DNA of 64,000 nucleotides from Beijerinckiaceae bacterium (GCA_021324915.1 JAJPIC010000024.1:1-64000); one strand, 5' to 3'; shown: positions 53,496 through 63,237, counted from the stretch's first letter. Numbers and translations are program-made. Notes: generated from the sequence alone by a model not told the origin.

Positions 53496-56369
53496 CTAAA
53501 CCGCGATTTTCTGGAGCCCGCTCGATTGCGCCAGCAAGCGGTGGATCTCCTGGGCCGGGACGGCAGGGCTGAAGAGGTAACCCTGCACTTCGTTACATCC
53601 GGCGCGACGCAGCAAGCTGAGCTGCTCTTTGGTCTCGACGCCCTCCGCCGTGGTCCGGATCCCCAGACTGCTGCCGAGCGCGACGACGGCGTGCACAATG
53701 GTGCGCGAGCCGCTCTCTTTGTCCGACATTGTGCGAACGAACGATTGATCGATCTTGATCTTGTCGAACGGAAAGCTGTGCAGATAGCTGAGAGAAGAAT
53801 AGCCGGTTCCGAAGTCATCCATTGAAATGCGAACCCCGATCTCGCGCAATTCGTGAAGGGTCCTGAGCGTTGCGACATTATTGGCGAGCAAGACGGATTC
53901 GGTGATTTCGAGTTCGAGACGGCTGGGCTGCAATCCGGTGAGGGCAAGAACGTCGGTCACCGTCTTGACCAGGCGTTCGTTTTTGAATTGCGCCGCCGAG
54001 ACGTTCACGGCCACTTTGATGCGCTGGGGCCACGAATTTGCTTCCGCGCAGGCCTTGCGCAGGACCCATTCGCCGATCGGGACGATGAGGCCGATTTCTT
54101 CCGCGATCGGTACGAAGTCCGCCGGGGAAACGAGCCCTCGGGTCGGGTGGCGCCACCGCAGCAAGGCCTCGAAGCCGTTGATCGTGCTTTCGGACAGATC
54201 ATAGATCGGCTGATAGAAGATCTCGAATTCCTCGTTTGCCAGCGCGTCGCGAAGGTCGAGCTCCAGGGTCCGACGCACCTGCAGACGCACGTCCATTTCC
54301 GGCTCGAAAAATCGCCAGGTGCCGCGTCCGTCCGCCTTGGCGAGATAGAGGGCCACGTCGGCGTTCTTCAAAAGCTTCTCGTAGCTCGTCCCATCGGTCG
54401 GCGCGATGGATATTCCGATGCTGACACCGGTCGTGACGCGCTGGCCCTCGATCTCATAAGGAGCACTCAGGACTTCGATGATGCGCCGGGCCAGGACTGC
54501 CGCCTTCTCCGGCTTTTCGAGCCCGCACTGAAGAATCGCAAATTCGTCGCCGCCCAAGCGGCTGACCGTGTCGACCTCCCGAACGCAGAAAGTGAGCCGC
54601 TCGGCAACCGCCCGCAACAATGCATCGCCTATCGGGTGGCCCAATGTGTCGTTGACTTGCTTGAAGTGGTCGAGATCGAGCGTGAGCACCGCGAAATATT
54701 CACCGGTGCGGCCGATTTGGCTGATCGCCTGCTCGATTCGCTCGGCGAAAAGCAGCCGGTTCGGCAGATCGGTCAACCCATCATGATGCGCCATGAAGAC
54801 GATCCGCTCTTCTGCGCGCCGCTGCTCGGTCACGTCCTCGTAGGTCGCGACCCAGCCGCCGTCCGCCATGGGTTGACGGGCGATTGCTACAATCCTGCCG
54901 CGGCCGATTTCGTGGAAGCGAGCGGCCGTCGTCCGCTGATTGATCAGCGGCAATTCTTCCGCGAGCAGATCGGATACCGTTTTTCCGGGATGATTGCCGG
55001 CTTCGACGCTCAACGCGAGGACGTCGCGGAAGCTGATACCGGGCCTTACGCGCTCGGGGGAAAGATCGAAGATTTCACAGAAGCGACGGTTTACGACCTT
55101 GAGCCGATGCTGATTGTCGTAAAGACAAAGTCCCTGGCACATATTGCCGAGTGCGGCATCGAGAAGAACATTGGCTGCCGTAAGCTTTGCCTCCTGGTCC
55201 TTCAGCATGCTGATGTCGCTGTAAACGGCGATGAAGCCGCCGTCCTGTGTCGCGCTGCGACTGACCCTGAGCCAACGATCATCTGCGAGCCGCGTTTCGA
55301 AAGTCGTGGGAAGATCGCTGTCGAAGGTGGAAAGCGTGCGGGCAAGTTCGCTCGTCCGGCTCTCTCCGGCCGGCCTGCCGACAATCTGTTCCGCGGTGCT
55401 GCCGAAAAATTCGGCAGCTTGCGAGTTGGCGAGCGCGATTCGCCTATCGGAGTCGACGACGACAATTCCTTCGCGCGAGCTCTCGAGCGCATCGGCGAGC
55501 CGTACCTGCGCGGTACGGCGCTGAGCGACCTCGCGTTCCATCATCGCCCGAATGTTGTCGCGCATGACGCGCATGGACTCGAGCAAGACGCTCAGTTCGA
55601 GGGGTCCTCCTTGCGGGATGACGACGTCAAGCTGGCCGTTCGCAATGCGCTTGGCGACAGAGGATGCAATTGCGACCGGACCGGTAATTCTCTGAGCCAA
55701 TAGCCATGCGACGAGCGCGGAGAGGAGCAGGGCGCCTGCGGTTGCCAAGAGGTCGAGCTGCACGGCGACAGACACCGCCTGACGTGCGCTCTGGCGATAG
55801 GTAAAGCCGTCGCCGGCAGTATAATTGATCAGGAGATCGATCTGCTGGGAGACGGTCGTCGCATAGGGATCGAGCGCTTCCCAAGCCGCGTTGGGCTGAA
55901 TGCCGGGAGGAAGGCGTCGGCGAGCCTCGCTCCAGGCTTCGGCGGCACGCTGCACATTCGTCGCGGCCCGGGCGGCGCGAGCCGATTGCGACCGTTCGGT
56001 CGCGATCGAAAGATCTTCGGCAAGCGTCTGTTCGAGCCCTGCTATGTCCTTATCGATCTTCGCCTGCACGGTCGGGCTCTTTGCGCTCCAGCGCCGCGCG
56101 AACGCGGCCTGCATTTCAGCAAAATCGGCCGCCGCGGCACGGGCATAGTTGATCGACATCAAAGATTCATCGAACGTCTTGGCGACGAGGAGACCGGCCT
56201 GTTTGAGCCCCAAAGCCGCGTAGCCGCCAAGAGCCGCCGTAATGACGCTCATGGCCAAGAACGCGAAAAGAATACGCCCGCGGATCGTCCCCGGGAGTAA
56301 GATTAGGGGAGCCAGGGCCGATCGCGCTCTTTTCAAACAAGCCTCGAGCGGCGCTATTGTCCGAAACAT
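53496..56369 (-). CDS. membrane-bound sensor with PAS, GGDEF and EAL domains
   Basis: This 957-residue cyclic-di-GMP enzyme has an N-terminal transmembrane helix (about 30-50), a periplasmic four-helix sensor region and a second helix near 200-220 followed by a HAMP-like segment. One or two PAS domains come next (about 290-520). R-L-G-G-D-E-F near 604-610 is an intact cyclase motif. E-A-L near 734, with D-D-F-G-T-G-Y-S later, is an intact phosphodiesterase motif. Both halves may be active. The ligand is not evident. It diverges from a cupredoxin gene. Confidence 0.9.
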   Translation of the reverse strand: MFRTIAPLEACLKRARSALAPLILLPGTIRGRILFAFLAMSVITAALGGYAALGLKQAGLLVAKTFDESLMSINYARAAAADFAEMQAAFARRWSAKSPTVQAKIDKDIAGLEQTLAEDLSIATERSQSARAARAATNVQRAAEAWSEARRRLPPGIQPNAAWEALDPYATTVSQQIDLLINYTAGDGFTYRQSARQAVSVAVQLDLLATAGALLLSALVAWLLAQRITGPVAIASSVAKRIANGQLDVVIPQGGPLELSVLLESMRVMRDNIRAMMEREVAQRRTAQVRLADALESSREGIVVVDSDRRIALANSQAAEFFGSTAEQIVGRPAGESRTSELARTLSTFDSDLPTTFETRLADDRWLRVSRSATQDGGFIAVYSDISMLKDQEAKLTAANVLLDAALGNMCQGLCLYDNQHRLKVVNRRFCEIFDLSPERVRPGISFRDVLALSVEAGNHPGKTVSDLLAEELPLINQRTTAARFHEIGRGRIVAIARQPMADGGWVATYEDVTEQRRAEERIVFMAHHDGLTDLPNRLLFAERIEQAISQIGRTGEYFAVLTLDLDHFKQVNDTLGHPIGDALLRAVAERLTFCVREVDTVSRLGGDEFAILQCGLEKPEKAAVLARRIIEVLSAPYEIEGQRVTTGVSIGISIAPTDGTSYEKLLKNADVALYLAKADGRGTWRFFEPEMDVRLQVRRTLELDLRDALANEEFEIFYQPIYDLSESTINGFEALLRWRHPTRGLVSPADFVPIAEEIGLIVPIGEWVLRKACAEANSWPQRIKVAVNVSAAQFKNERLVKTVTDVLALTGLQPSRLELEITESVLLANNVATLRTLHELREIGVRISMDDFGTGYSSLSYLHSFPFDKIKIDQSFVRTMSDKESGSRTIVHAVVALGSSLGIRTTAEGVETKEQLSLLRRAGCNEVQGYLFSPAVPAQEIHRLLAQSSGLQKIAV

Positions 56370-56519
56370 TAGACAAGCTCATTTCTTTGCGGCAATCCGC
56401 AAAAATTGGCTCATCTCAAGTTAAAACGGCGCTAAAGCTTGTCTTTAACATATTGAGAATATCTGCATAAACCATTGCTTAATGGAAAAGGGTGAAATTT
56501 CTGCCAGCCTCATTAGGGC

Positions 56520-56936
56520 ATGGATGGGAAAATGCGGCTTTGGCCCGCGGACGCATCATGGCTCGCGCGATACGGTGCCGCTTTTGCTTGCACTCTTGTG
56601 ATCTTGCTTGGCGCAATCGCATGGACCGCGCAACACGCCCGGCAGTTACGCTCCGAGCAGAAACCAAACATATACGTTAACGCGCATATCGTTTCGCAGA
56701 AGGGGCGTGCATTCCATCCCGGAACGCTCAGCATCCGTCGCGGCGATACGGTGGAAATCGTCAACGATGACGGCGATCTTCTGCATCACGCCTATGTCGA
56801 CTCGCGGACCTTCGGTTTCGATTCCGGGGATCAATTGCCGGGGAGCAGGACGGATGTTGTTTTCGGCGTACGGGGCACTTTCAACGTCCTCTGCGGCATT
56901 CATCCCAAGATGAAACTCGTCGTCGAGGTCAAATGA
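56520..56936 (+). CDS. membrane-anchored cupredoxin-like protein
   Basis: This 138-residue protein has one N-terminal transmembrane helix (about 17-40) and a plastocyanin-like domain. Type-1 copper ligands appear as H in L-L-H-H-A-Y-V, C in V-L-C-G-I-H and the following H and M (C-x2-H-x2-M). The fold is similar to the methylamine-utilisation-type cupredoxins annotated in databases. It faces a di-haem peroxidase gene two genes away; electron transfer between them is plausible. ATG 56532 is an alternative start. Confidence 0.8.
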   Translation: MDGKMRLWPADASWLARYGAAFACTLVILLGAIAWTAQHARQLRSEQKPNIYVNAHIVSQKGRAFHPGTLSIRRGDTVEIVNDDGDLLHHAYVDSRTFGFDSGDQLPGSRTDVVFGVRGTFNVLCGIHPKMKLVVEVK

Positions 56937-56945
56937 CGCGATCCG

Positions 56946-58034
56946 TCAGACGATTTTCGTGCCGAACAAAATGGCGTGCAGCACGTAATAGACGGCGAGA
57001 AAAGTGCTGAGCGCTGCGCAATAGCCTGCAGGGACAAGCACGAGGTCCCAAGCCGAGAGCCGCAAGTTGAATTTCGCGAGTGGCTCCTTGATCCCCAAAC
57101 GAATCCGCGTGAAGCGAGCTCCGACATAATCGTCGCCTATGATCGTCAGCAGGACTGCGATGATGGGAGCGTGGCCGATTGCATCGACCTTCCCGAATTC
57201 CACGACGGCGCTGACAAACATGCCGCAGAGGACCAGAGCCGACGCGCGCCGCACCAGCGGCGTCAAAAGGAGCGCGAAGGACAATGTAAATTCGATCATT
57301 CCGGCGGCGCGCATGAAGAATTCCGCGCTATAGCCCAGGGTCATTTGGGGGTGAGTCAGAATGAGCGGGAAGGTCCATTGCGGGTAGGCCCATTTCTCGA
57401 CCGAGGCCCACATCAAAGTTATCGCCGCGCTCCAACGCAGGAGATCGAGCGGCCGCGCGCCTCCGTGCACCCCGAGGCCGACCAGAATGAAATAGGTGCC
57501 GATCCCCAGAAAAATCGGATAGTCCATCAGATGGAACAGGCCGTATTTCGCCAGCGCATAGGAGAAAAGACCGAAGATTCCGAGCCCGGCGATCGGCATC
57601 GTGCGTCGCCACACGAGCGAGGCGGCGAAACAGAGTTGCAGCCAGGAAACGAGGGGCAGATCTGTGGTCAGCTCCGGGGTCAGAATGATGCCGCCTTTCG
57701 CCCAGAGAGCTACGAAGAAGAAGCCGCAGGCGGCGCGCATGAGGATTTCCGCATTGTCGCGCAAGGCGCCGGTCACCCTGTCGAGCGCAGCCAAGAGCGC
57801 GGTGCCGATCGCCGTCATCTCGATGAGATAGCCGGAAAGCAGCGTCAAAAGCGCAATCGACATCAAGAGCTCGAAGTCGGTGCAGAGCACGTTTTCGAGG
57901 CCGCGCGGCTGACCGGCGACATTGAAAGCGCAGAACCACTTGATGTGAGCGCTAGCCGGCGAGCAAATCAGATCGAGCGCCAATGAAGTTCCGGCGACGG
58001 CTATAGGCCGCCACCAGGTTCGAAACACACGCAT
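56946..58034 (-). CDS. multi-spanning membrane protein, DoxX-like
   Basis: This 362-residue protein has about eight hydrophobic helices. The pattern around L-R-W-S-A-A-I-T-L-M-W-A-S-V-E-K-W-A-Y-P and the A-G-M-I-E-F-T-L-S-F helix resembles DoxX/thiosulfate-quinone-like proteins, though I cannot assign a family firmly. The ORF track uses GTG 58052; ATG 58034 with a GGGGG before it is preferred. It is convergent with the cupredoxin gene across 9 bp. Confidence 0.6.
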   Translation of the reverse strand: MRVFRTWWRPIAVAGTSLALDLICSPASAHIKWFCAFNVAGQPRGLENVLCTDFELLMSIALLTLLSGYLIEMTAIGTALLAALDRVTGALRDNAEILMRAACGFFFVALWAKGGIILTPELTTDLPLVSWLQLCFAASLVWRRTMPIAGLGIFGLFSYALAKYGLFHLMDYPIFLGIGTYFILVGLGVHGGARPLDLLRWSAAITLMWASVEKWAYPQWTFPLILTHPQMTLGYSAEFFMRAAGMIEFTLSFALLLTPLVRRASALVLCGMFVSAVVEFGKVDAIGHAPIIAVLLTIIGDDYVGARFTRIRLGIKEPLAKFNLRLSAWDLVLVPAGYCAALSTFLAVYYVLHAILFGTKIV

Positions 58035-58207
58035 GCTTAAAAACCCCCGCACCTGGGCGAGAGCAAATTAAGCTAAATTTAAGCGAGTGTCTGCGAACAT
58101 CCTAATGATTGGTTAACCGGACCAATAAATTACGTTACGTTAACTTGCCGTCGTGCTAGCGTGCGAGAGCAAGGAATTGGTAATTTTCTCTGTCGTAGAT
58201 TTTCAGC

Positions 58208-58378
58208 ATGAACAATGTTGTCCTCGCCTTGAGCCTCCTTAGCGTAATTCTCGGCGCATGCCTGGCTTGCGCGGCACCGCGCGTGCCCGCCTTCAGCATG
58301 CGGCTTGAACAATACGGGGGGACGCTGTTTGTCTATGGCCTTGCCTTGCTCGGCACCGCTTTGCCGCGCCTTTGCTGA
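58208..58378 (+). CDS. small hydrophobic protein (56 residues), hypothetical
   Basis: This ORF is too short for the ORF track. It encodes M-N-N-V-V-L-A-L-S-L-L-S-V-I-L-G-A-C, a probable membrane or lipoprotein signal segment, and a second hydrophobic stretch L-F-V-Y-G-L-A-L-L-G-T-A-L. The stop at 58378 is directly adjacent to the convergent peroxidase stop. The Shine-Dalgarno is weak. It may be a real small membrane protein or chance. Confidence 0.4.
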   Translation: MNNVVLALSLLSVILGACLACAAPRVPAFSMRLEQYGGTLFVYGLALLGTALPRLC

Positions 58379-59395
58379 TCAGCGCGGCGGGACAGGCACG
58401 GCGATCGGCTGCGGTGCGCCGGTCAAAGTCTTGAGGAAAGCGAGAAGATCCGCTTTTTCACCGGCGCTCAGGCCGAGCGGCCTTATCACCTCGGCGCGGC
58501 TCGGCCGGGCAATTCCGCCTTTATCGTAGAGATCGATCACCGCTTCGAGGGTCGGCACGGAGCCGTCGTGCATATAGGGCGCGCGTAGCGCCACGTCGCG
58601 CAAAGTGGGCGTCTTGAACGCATGGCGCAGTTTCACCGAGGTCGGGAAGAGCTGGCCGCGTCCCATGTCCTGGTCTTTCGCAACGCCGATGTCGTGGAAC
58701 GAACCGTCGGTGAAGGCCCAGCCGCTGTGGCATTCGTTGCAGCGCCCTTTGCCATTGAAAATCAAAAAGCCTCGCTTGGCGGATGCATCGATTGCATTCT
58801 CGTCGCCATTGATCCAGCGATCGAATGGAGCATCGGTCGAGAGGATAGAGCGTTCGTAAGTTGCGATTGCTTCCTCGATATGCGCACGGGTGATTGCGCC
58901 ATCATCGAAGGCGGCGGAAAAGCCGCGCACATAATCCGGGATCGAGGAGAGGCGGGCGACGACATCCTTCTCCGACATGTTCATATTGGACGAAGAGACG
59001 ATCGGCGCGAAAGTGATCTGTTCGAGGCTGTGGAATCTGCCGGTCCAGCCCAGGCGATCGAGCCAGGCGACGTCGATCAGAGTGGGGGTTTTCAGTTTCA
59101 GCGCCTGGCGATTATCGCCGACGGCGAGCGCCAGTCCGTCCTCCCAGGAGCGATCGGGACGATGGCAGGTTGCGCATGACGTGGTGCCCGTCGCCGAGAG
59201 AATAGGATCGAAAAACAACGTCTTGCCGAGCTTGACCTTGGCAATCGAGTAAGGATCGTCATCCGGATAGGGGATTTCCGCCGGGCGCACATAGTCCTTG
59301 CGCAGCGACGCAAGACGCAATTGCTCGTTCGCGACAAGCGCGACTGAAAAAATCAAAATTGCTGAAACGATAATGCCGCCGATTTTCCAAAACAT
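58379..59395 (-). CDS. di-haem cytochrome c peroxidase / MauG-family protein
   Basis: This 338-residue periplasmic protein (N-terminal helix I-I-V-S-A-I-L-I-F-S) has two haem c sites, C74-A-T-C-H and C219-N-E-C-H. L-F-F-D-P-I-L-S-A-T-G and Y-M-H-D-G-S are typical of the bacterial di-haem peroxidase/MauG family. It may reduce H2O2 or oxidise a partner protein. The ORF track starts ten residues early; ATG 59395 has GGGG before it. The cupredoxin gene nearby may encode its electron partner. Confidence 0.88.
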   Translation of the reverse strand: MFWKIGGIIVSAILIFSVALVANEQLRLASLRKDYVRPAEIPYPDDDPYSIAKVKLGKTLFFDPILSATGTTSCATCHRPDRSWEDGLALAVGDNRQALKLKTPTLIDVAWLDRLGWTGRFHSLEQITFAPIVSSSNMNMSEKDVVARLSSIPDYVRGFSAAFDDGAITRAHIEEAIATYERSILSTDAPFDRWINGDENAIDASAKRGFLIFNGKGRCNECHSGWAFTDGSFHDIGVAKDQDMGRGQLFPTSVKLRHAFKTPTLRDVALRAPYMHDGSVPTLEAVIDLYDKGGIARPSRAEVIRPLGLSAGEKADLLAFLKTLTGAPQPIAVPVPPR

Positions 59396-59479
59396 CGGAA
59401 CCCCGCGCCGGCATTGTGAGGTCAAGATCTTGATGATTCATTGCAATCGGCGGGTGATCTTGAGCTGTCGGCGCCGGCT

Positions 59480-60484
59480 TCAACCGAACTTCACTTTCCA
59501 GCTCGGCAAGGCGCTTTCGAAGGGGAGGGCTTCGGCCTCGAAGACGGCGCGCGCAATGGCGCGCGCGACACAATCGGCGGCGCAATTGCCGATTTCGGTG
59601 AGGTCGCCGAGTGAGGGCGGCTCGAGCGCCGTTCCGGTCGCGACGGAGAAAACAATGTCGCCATTAAGCGCGGCATGTGCCGGTCGCAATGCACGCGCCA
59701 TTCCGTCCTGCGCCATTCCGGCGAGCCGTTTGGCTTCGGCCTTGGTGAGCGCGGCATCGGTAGCGATAACGGCGATCGTCGCATTCTGAGCAGCATTGGC
59801 CTTTACGCGCAGAACGTCATTCGGCCAGCACTGGGGCCAGCCGCGGCCGCCAAATTCTCCGTTTCGTTCATAAGGCGCAGCCCAGAAATGCGGTCCATCG
59901 CCGATTGTGGCTTGCCCCGCGGCATCGACGGCAACAAGCGCGCCAACATAAAACCCGCAGGACGCGCGTGTACTGGCCGAACCGAGACCGCCCTTGAGAT
60001 CGGCGAGCGTGGCGCCGAGGCCGACCCCGACATTGCCCAAAGGAAATTCCGTTTTCGCGGCGGCGGCGGCCGCATAGCCTAGATACCAGTAAACGGGGCT
60101 ATTGCCCCAATTCTTGTCGCCGCCGTTCTGCAGATCGAAAATGACCGCACCCGGCACGATCGGCACGTGATTGCGGTCCGGGAGGAGCGCACGTCCCTGT
60201 TCGCGCAGGAAGGCGCTCGTGCCGCCTGCTGCGTCGAGCCCATATAGCGCGCCGCCCGAGAGGACGAGGGCGTCGATTTTCTCGATCGCCGAGTCCGGTT
60301 CGAGCAGCGCGCCGTCGCGCAAGCCCGGGGCGCACCCGCGGATCGCGACCGATGCGGTCGCAGGCCTATCGAACAAAAGGGCGGTTGCACCTGAACCGAT
60401 CCGCACGTCTTCGGCATGGCCGATCCGAATGCCGGGAATATCGGTTATGAGATTGTTCAGCCCCGGAAGACCTTGGCTCGACAT
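59480..60484 (-). CDS. P1 family peptidase (DmpA-type, S58)
   Basis: This 334-residue N-terminal nucleophile hydrolase self-cleaves before the active serine. The cleavage/nucleophile segment is G-G-L-G-S-A-S, and D-I-P-G-I-R-I-G-H and L-S-G-G-A-L-Y-G-L-D-A are the usual family motifs. DmpA-type enzymes release N-terminal amino acids from peptides or amides. The ORF track begins 33 codons early; ATG 60484 fits the family. Confidence 0.88.
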   Translation of the reverse strand: MSSQGLPGLNNLITDIPGIRIGHAEDVRIGSGATALLFDRPATASVAIRGCAPGLRDGALLEPDSAIEKIDALVLSGGALYGLDAAGGTSAFLREQGRALLPDRNHVPIVPGAVIFDLQNGGDKNWGNSPVYWYLGYAAAAAAKTEFPLGNVGVGLGATLADLKGGLGSASTRASCGFYVGALVAVDAAGQATIGDGPHFWAAPYERNGEFGGRGWPQCWPNDVLRVKANAAQNATIAVIATDAALTKAEAKRLAGMAQDGMARALRPAHAALNGDIVFSVATGTALEPPSLGDLTEIGNCAADCVARAIARAVFEAEALPFESALPSWKVKFG

Positions 60485-60600
60485 GGGGCGACTATCGCGG
60501 TCCGCGCCGCCGCGGTCAAATGCGCGTGAATGTACTCCCATGTGAAAGACGGGCACGACACCGAGCCTTGCCGCAAGCCGCAAGCGTCTGGCGGCTCAAT

Positions 60601-61827
60601 TCATTCCGCCGCCAGCCCTTTTCGGTCGATGGCGGTGAGCGCCTGTCGCAGATCGGCGATCAGATCCTCTGCGTCTTCGAGGCCCACCGAAAGCCGCAGC
60701 AGGCCGTCGGTAATGCCGAGCGCGGCGCGCGCTTCCTGCGTCAGGCGCTGGTGCGTCGTCGTCGCCGGATGCGTGATAATGCTTTTTGCGTCGCCGAGAT
60801 TGTTCGAGATCTTGATGATCGACAGGGCATTGCTGAACGCGAAGGCCGCCTCTTTGCCGCCTTCGAGCGCGAAAGATATGAGCGTGCCGCCGCCGGTCAT
60901 TTGGCGGCGCACAATGTCGGCTTGCGGATGATCGGGCCGGCCTGGATAGATGAGGCGCTCGATGTTCCGGTTGCCGGAGAGCGCATCGGCGATCTTCTCG
61001 GCACTGCGCACCTGTTCGGCAACGCGTAGCCGCAGCGTCTCCAGCGATTTGAGCAAGATCCAGGCATTGAACGGCGAAAGCGCCGGGCCCGTCTGGCGCA
61101 AAAACGTATGGATATGTTTGTCGATGAATTCGCGGCTTGCCAGAATGACGCCGCCGAGACATCGGCCTTGTCCGTCGATATGTTTGGTTGCCGAATAGAC
61201 GGTGCAATCGGCGCCATGCCGGAGCGGCTTCTGCAGCACGGGGGAGGCGAAGACGTTATCGACGACGAGCGTTGCGCCGGCCTCGTGTGCGATTTCGGCA
61301 ATTGCCGCGATGTCATAGACTTCGAGGCAGGGATTGGTCGGCGTCTCGAGGAAGAAGACTTTGGTCTCGGCCCGCACGGCCGCCCGCCATTGCGCGAGAT
61401 CGGTCCCATCGACCAGGGTCGAAGCGACGCCGAAACGCGGCAAAAGCTCTTGCACGACATAGAGGCAGGAGCCGAAGAGCGCGCGGGCGGAGACGATATG
61501 ATCGCCGGCCTTCAGCTGGCCCATCAGCGCCGCAGTTACCGCCGCCATCCCGCTCGCCGTGGCGCGCGCCGCTTCGGCCCCTTCGAGGAGACACATGCGT
61601 TCCTCGAACATGGCGATCGTCGGATTGGAATAGCGCGAATAGATGAAGCCGGGCTCCTGCCCTTTGAACCGCGCCTCGGCGATCTCTGCGCTCTCATAGA
61701 CATAGCCTTGGGTGAGGAAGAGCGCTTCCGAGGTCTCGCCGTACTGCGAGCGCAAGCCGCCGCCGTGCACGAGCCGCGTCGCTTCGTGCCAAGTTTCAGG
61801 ATTGCGGCTTAAAGGCTTGTCCGCCAT
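60601..61827 (-). CDS. metZ: O-succinylhomoserine sulfhydrylase
   Basis: MetZ makes homocysteine directly from O-succinylhomoserine and sulfide. The 408-residue PLP enzyme of the Cys/Met family has K215 in Y-S-A-T-K-H-I-D-G-Q-G-R and the N-terminal T-R-L-V-H-G-G. ATG 61827 has AGGAG seven bases upstream. A SAM-II riboswitch in its 5' leader makes it SAM-repressed. It complements MetF/MetH in the same window. MetZ and cystathionine gamma-synthase are hard to separate by motif; the riboswitch context favours MetZ. Confidence 0.88.
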   Translation of the reverse strand: MADKPLSRNPETWHEATRLVHGGGLRSQYGETSEALFLTQGYVYESAEIAEARFKGQEPGFIYSRYSNPTIAMFEERMCLLEGAEAARATASGMAAVTAALMGQLKAGDHIVSARALFGSCLYVVQELLPRFGVASTLVDGTDLAQWRAAVRAETKVFFLETPTNPCLEVYDIAAIAEIAHEAGATLVVDNVFASPVLQKPLRHGADCTVYSATKHIDGQGRCLGGVILASREFIDKHIHTFLRQTGPALSPFNAWILLKSLETLRLRVAEQVRSAEKIADALSGNRNIERLIYPGRPDHPQADIVRRQMTGGGTLISFALEGGKEAAFAFSNALSIIKISNNLGDAKSIITHPATTTHQRLTQEARAALGITDGLLRLSVGLEDAEDLIADLRQALTAIDRKGLAAE

Positions 61828-61897
61828 TCTCATCTCCTCTTCCCGTGCCGGCCGGGGCCGGCATGAAGCGGAACCAGGAATGGTTGCGAACTGCCAC

Positions 61898-61960
61898 GGC
61901 CCTTTTAGTCCCTTGTTTAACGTGGCGGCAAGCCGGCCGGCCCAAATGACCACGTAAGCT
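61898..61960 (-). promoter_or_regulatory. SAM-II riboswitch of metZ
   Basis: The minus strand carries the SAM-II consensus: ACGTGGTCATTTGGGCC, CGGCTTGC, GCCACGTTAAACAAG and a downstream CTAAAAGGG. The P1 stem GTGG/CCAC and the pseudoknot pairing regions are in order. It lies about 70 nt before the metZ start. SAM-II binds S-adenosylmethionine and is typical of alphaproteobacterial methionine genes. Rfam-quality alignment was not run. Confidence 0.92.
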
Positions 61961-62064
61961 CTGCATAACCCCTTGGCAGGCCGTTCACAAGCAAAAATGC
62001 GGCTTTCTCAGCCGCGGACAAGACCATAGATTGCGTTGTCTTTCCCAAGACAGAAATCGCGCCC

Positions 62065-63237
62065 ATGCAGCCAGCCTATCCCCTCCCGCTTGAAGACGAG
62101 CACGCGCTGCGGCTCTTCGGCAATGCTTTTGGATTGCTTGGGCGCGACAAGATCGAGCTGATGTTGCGGCGCAATCTCATCAGGTCTCTCAGCGATCTCG
62201 AGCCTTCCCAGGTGCAGCCGGCCAGCCTCGATCTGCGCCTCGGGCCGCGCGCCTACCGGGTGCGCGCCAGCTTTCTGCCGGGCAAGAGCCGGACTGTCGA
62301 AGATCAGCTGCGGGCCCTCAAGCCGGACGAGATCAGTCTCAAAGACCGGGGCGCGGTGCTGGAACGCGGCTGCGTCTATGTCATCCCTCTGCTCGAGTCG
62401 CTGGAACTCCTCGACAGTATTTCAGCCGTTGCCAACCCGAAGAGCTCGACCGGCCGGCTCGATATTTTCACCCGGCTCATCACCGACGGAAGCGAGACGT
62501 TCGACGTCGTCAACCGGGGCTATGCGGGACAACTCTACGCGGAAGTCTCTCCGCGCAGCTTCAGCGTGCGCGTGCGAGAGGGTTCACGCTTGAATCAGAT
62601 TCGCTTCCGAACCCTCAATTCGCAACATCTTGCGCGGACCGATTTCGCCATTGAAGATAAAGATCTCAAGGCGCGGCATAAGGAACGCCCGCTGGTCGAC
62701 GGCGAACTGAACGTGCGCGGCGGCCTCGTCCTGCGCGTGGCGCTGAGTGCCGAGACGCTCGAGGGCGATATCGTCGGCTACCGTGCCCAGAAACACACCG
62801 ACATTATCGATGTGGATCGAGAAGGCGCCTACGACGCCGAGGATTTTTGGGACCCGATCCGCGCCCGGGCAGACAAGCGACTCATTCTCGACCCGGACGA
62901 ATTCTATGTCCTCGCCTCGCAAGAGAAGTTGCATATTCCGCGCGACCTTGCGGCGGAAATGGTGCCGATCGATCCCGCGATGGGCGAATTCCGCGTCCAT
63001 TACGCAGGCTTCTTCGATCCGGGATTCGGCTATACCGAAAGCGGCCATCCGGGCAGCCGCGCCGTCCTCGAAGTGCGAAGCCATGAAGTGCCCTTCATCC
63101 TGGAGGACGGGCAAGTGATCGGCCGGCTCGTGTTCGAAAAGATGGCCGAGGCGCCGGATGTGCTTTACGGCCAATCCGGCAGTTCCCATTACCAAGGCCA
63201 GGGGCTGAAACTCTCCAAACATTTCCGCATGCGCTAA
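62065..63237 (+). CDS. dcd: 2'-deoxycytidine 5'-triphosphate deaminase, two-domain type
   Basis: This 390-residue enzyme of the large bacterial DCD (DCD_N + DCD_C) type converts dCTP to dUTP. It has internal duplication of the trimeric dUTPase fold: first half with P-A-S-L-D-L-R-L-G and P-K-S-S-T-G-R-L-D, second half with A-G-F-F-D-P-G-F-G and S-R-A-V-L-E-V-R-S. It diverges from metZ across a 237-bp gap holding the riboswitch. Confidence 0.9.
   Translation: MQPAYPLPLEDEHALRLFGNAFGLLGRDKIELMLRRNLIRSLSDLEPSQVQPASLDLRLGPRAYRVRASFLPGKSRTVEDQLRALKPDEISLKDRGAVLERGCVYVIPLLESLELLDSISAVANPKSSTGRLDIFTRLITDGSETFDVVNRGYAGQLYAEVSPRSFSVRVREGSRLNQIRFRTLNSQHLARTDFAIEDKDLKARHKERPLVDGELNVRGGLVLRVALSAETLEGDIVGYRAQKHTDIIDVDREGAYDAEDFWDPIRARADKRLILDPDEFYVLASQEKLHIPRDLAAEMVPIDPAMGEFRVHYAGFFDPGFGYTESGHPGSRAVLEVRSHEVPFILEDGQVIGRLVFEKMAEAPDVLYGQSGSSHYQGQGLKLSKHFRMR

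Noticed and set aside
53853-55703. 616-residue plus-strand ORF opposite the GGDEF/EAL gene
   Set aside because: It is an antisense shadow frame. The minus strand has complete GGDEF and EAL motifs.
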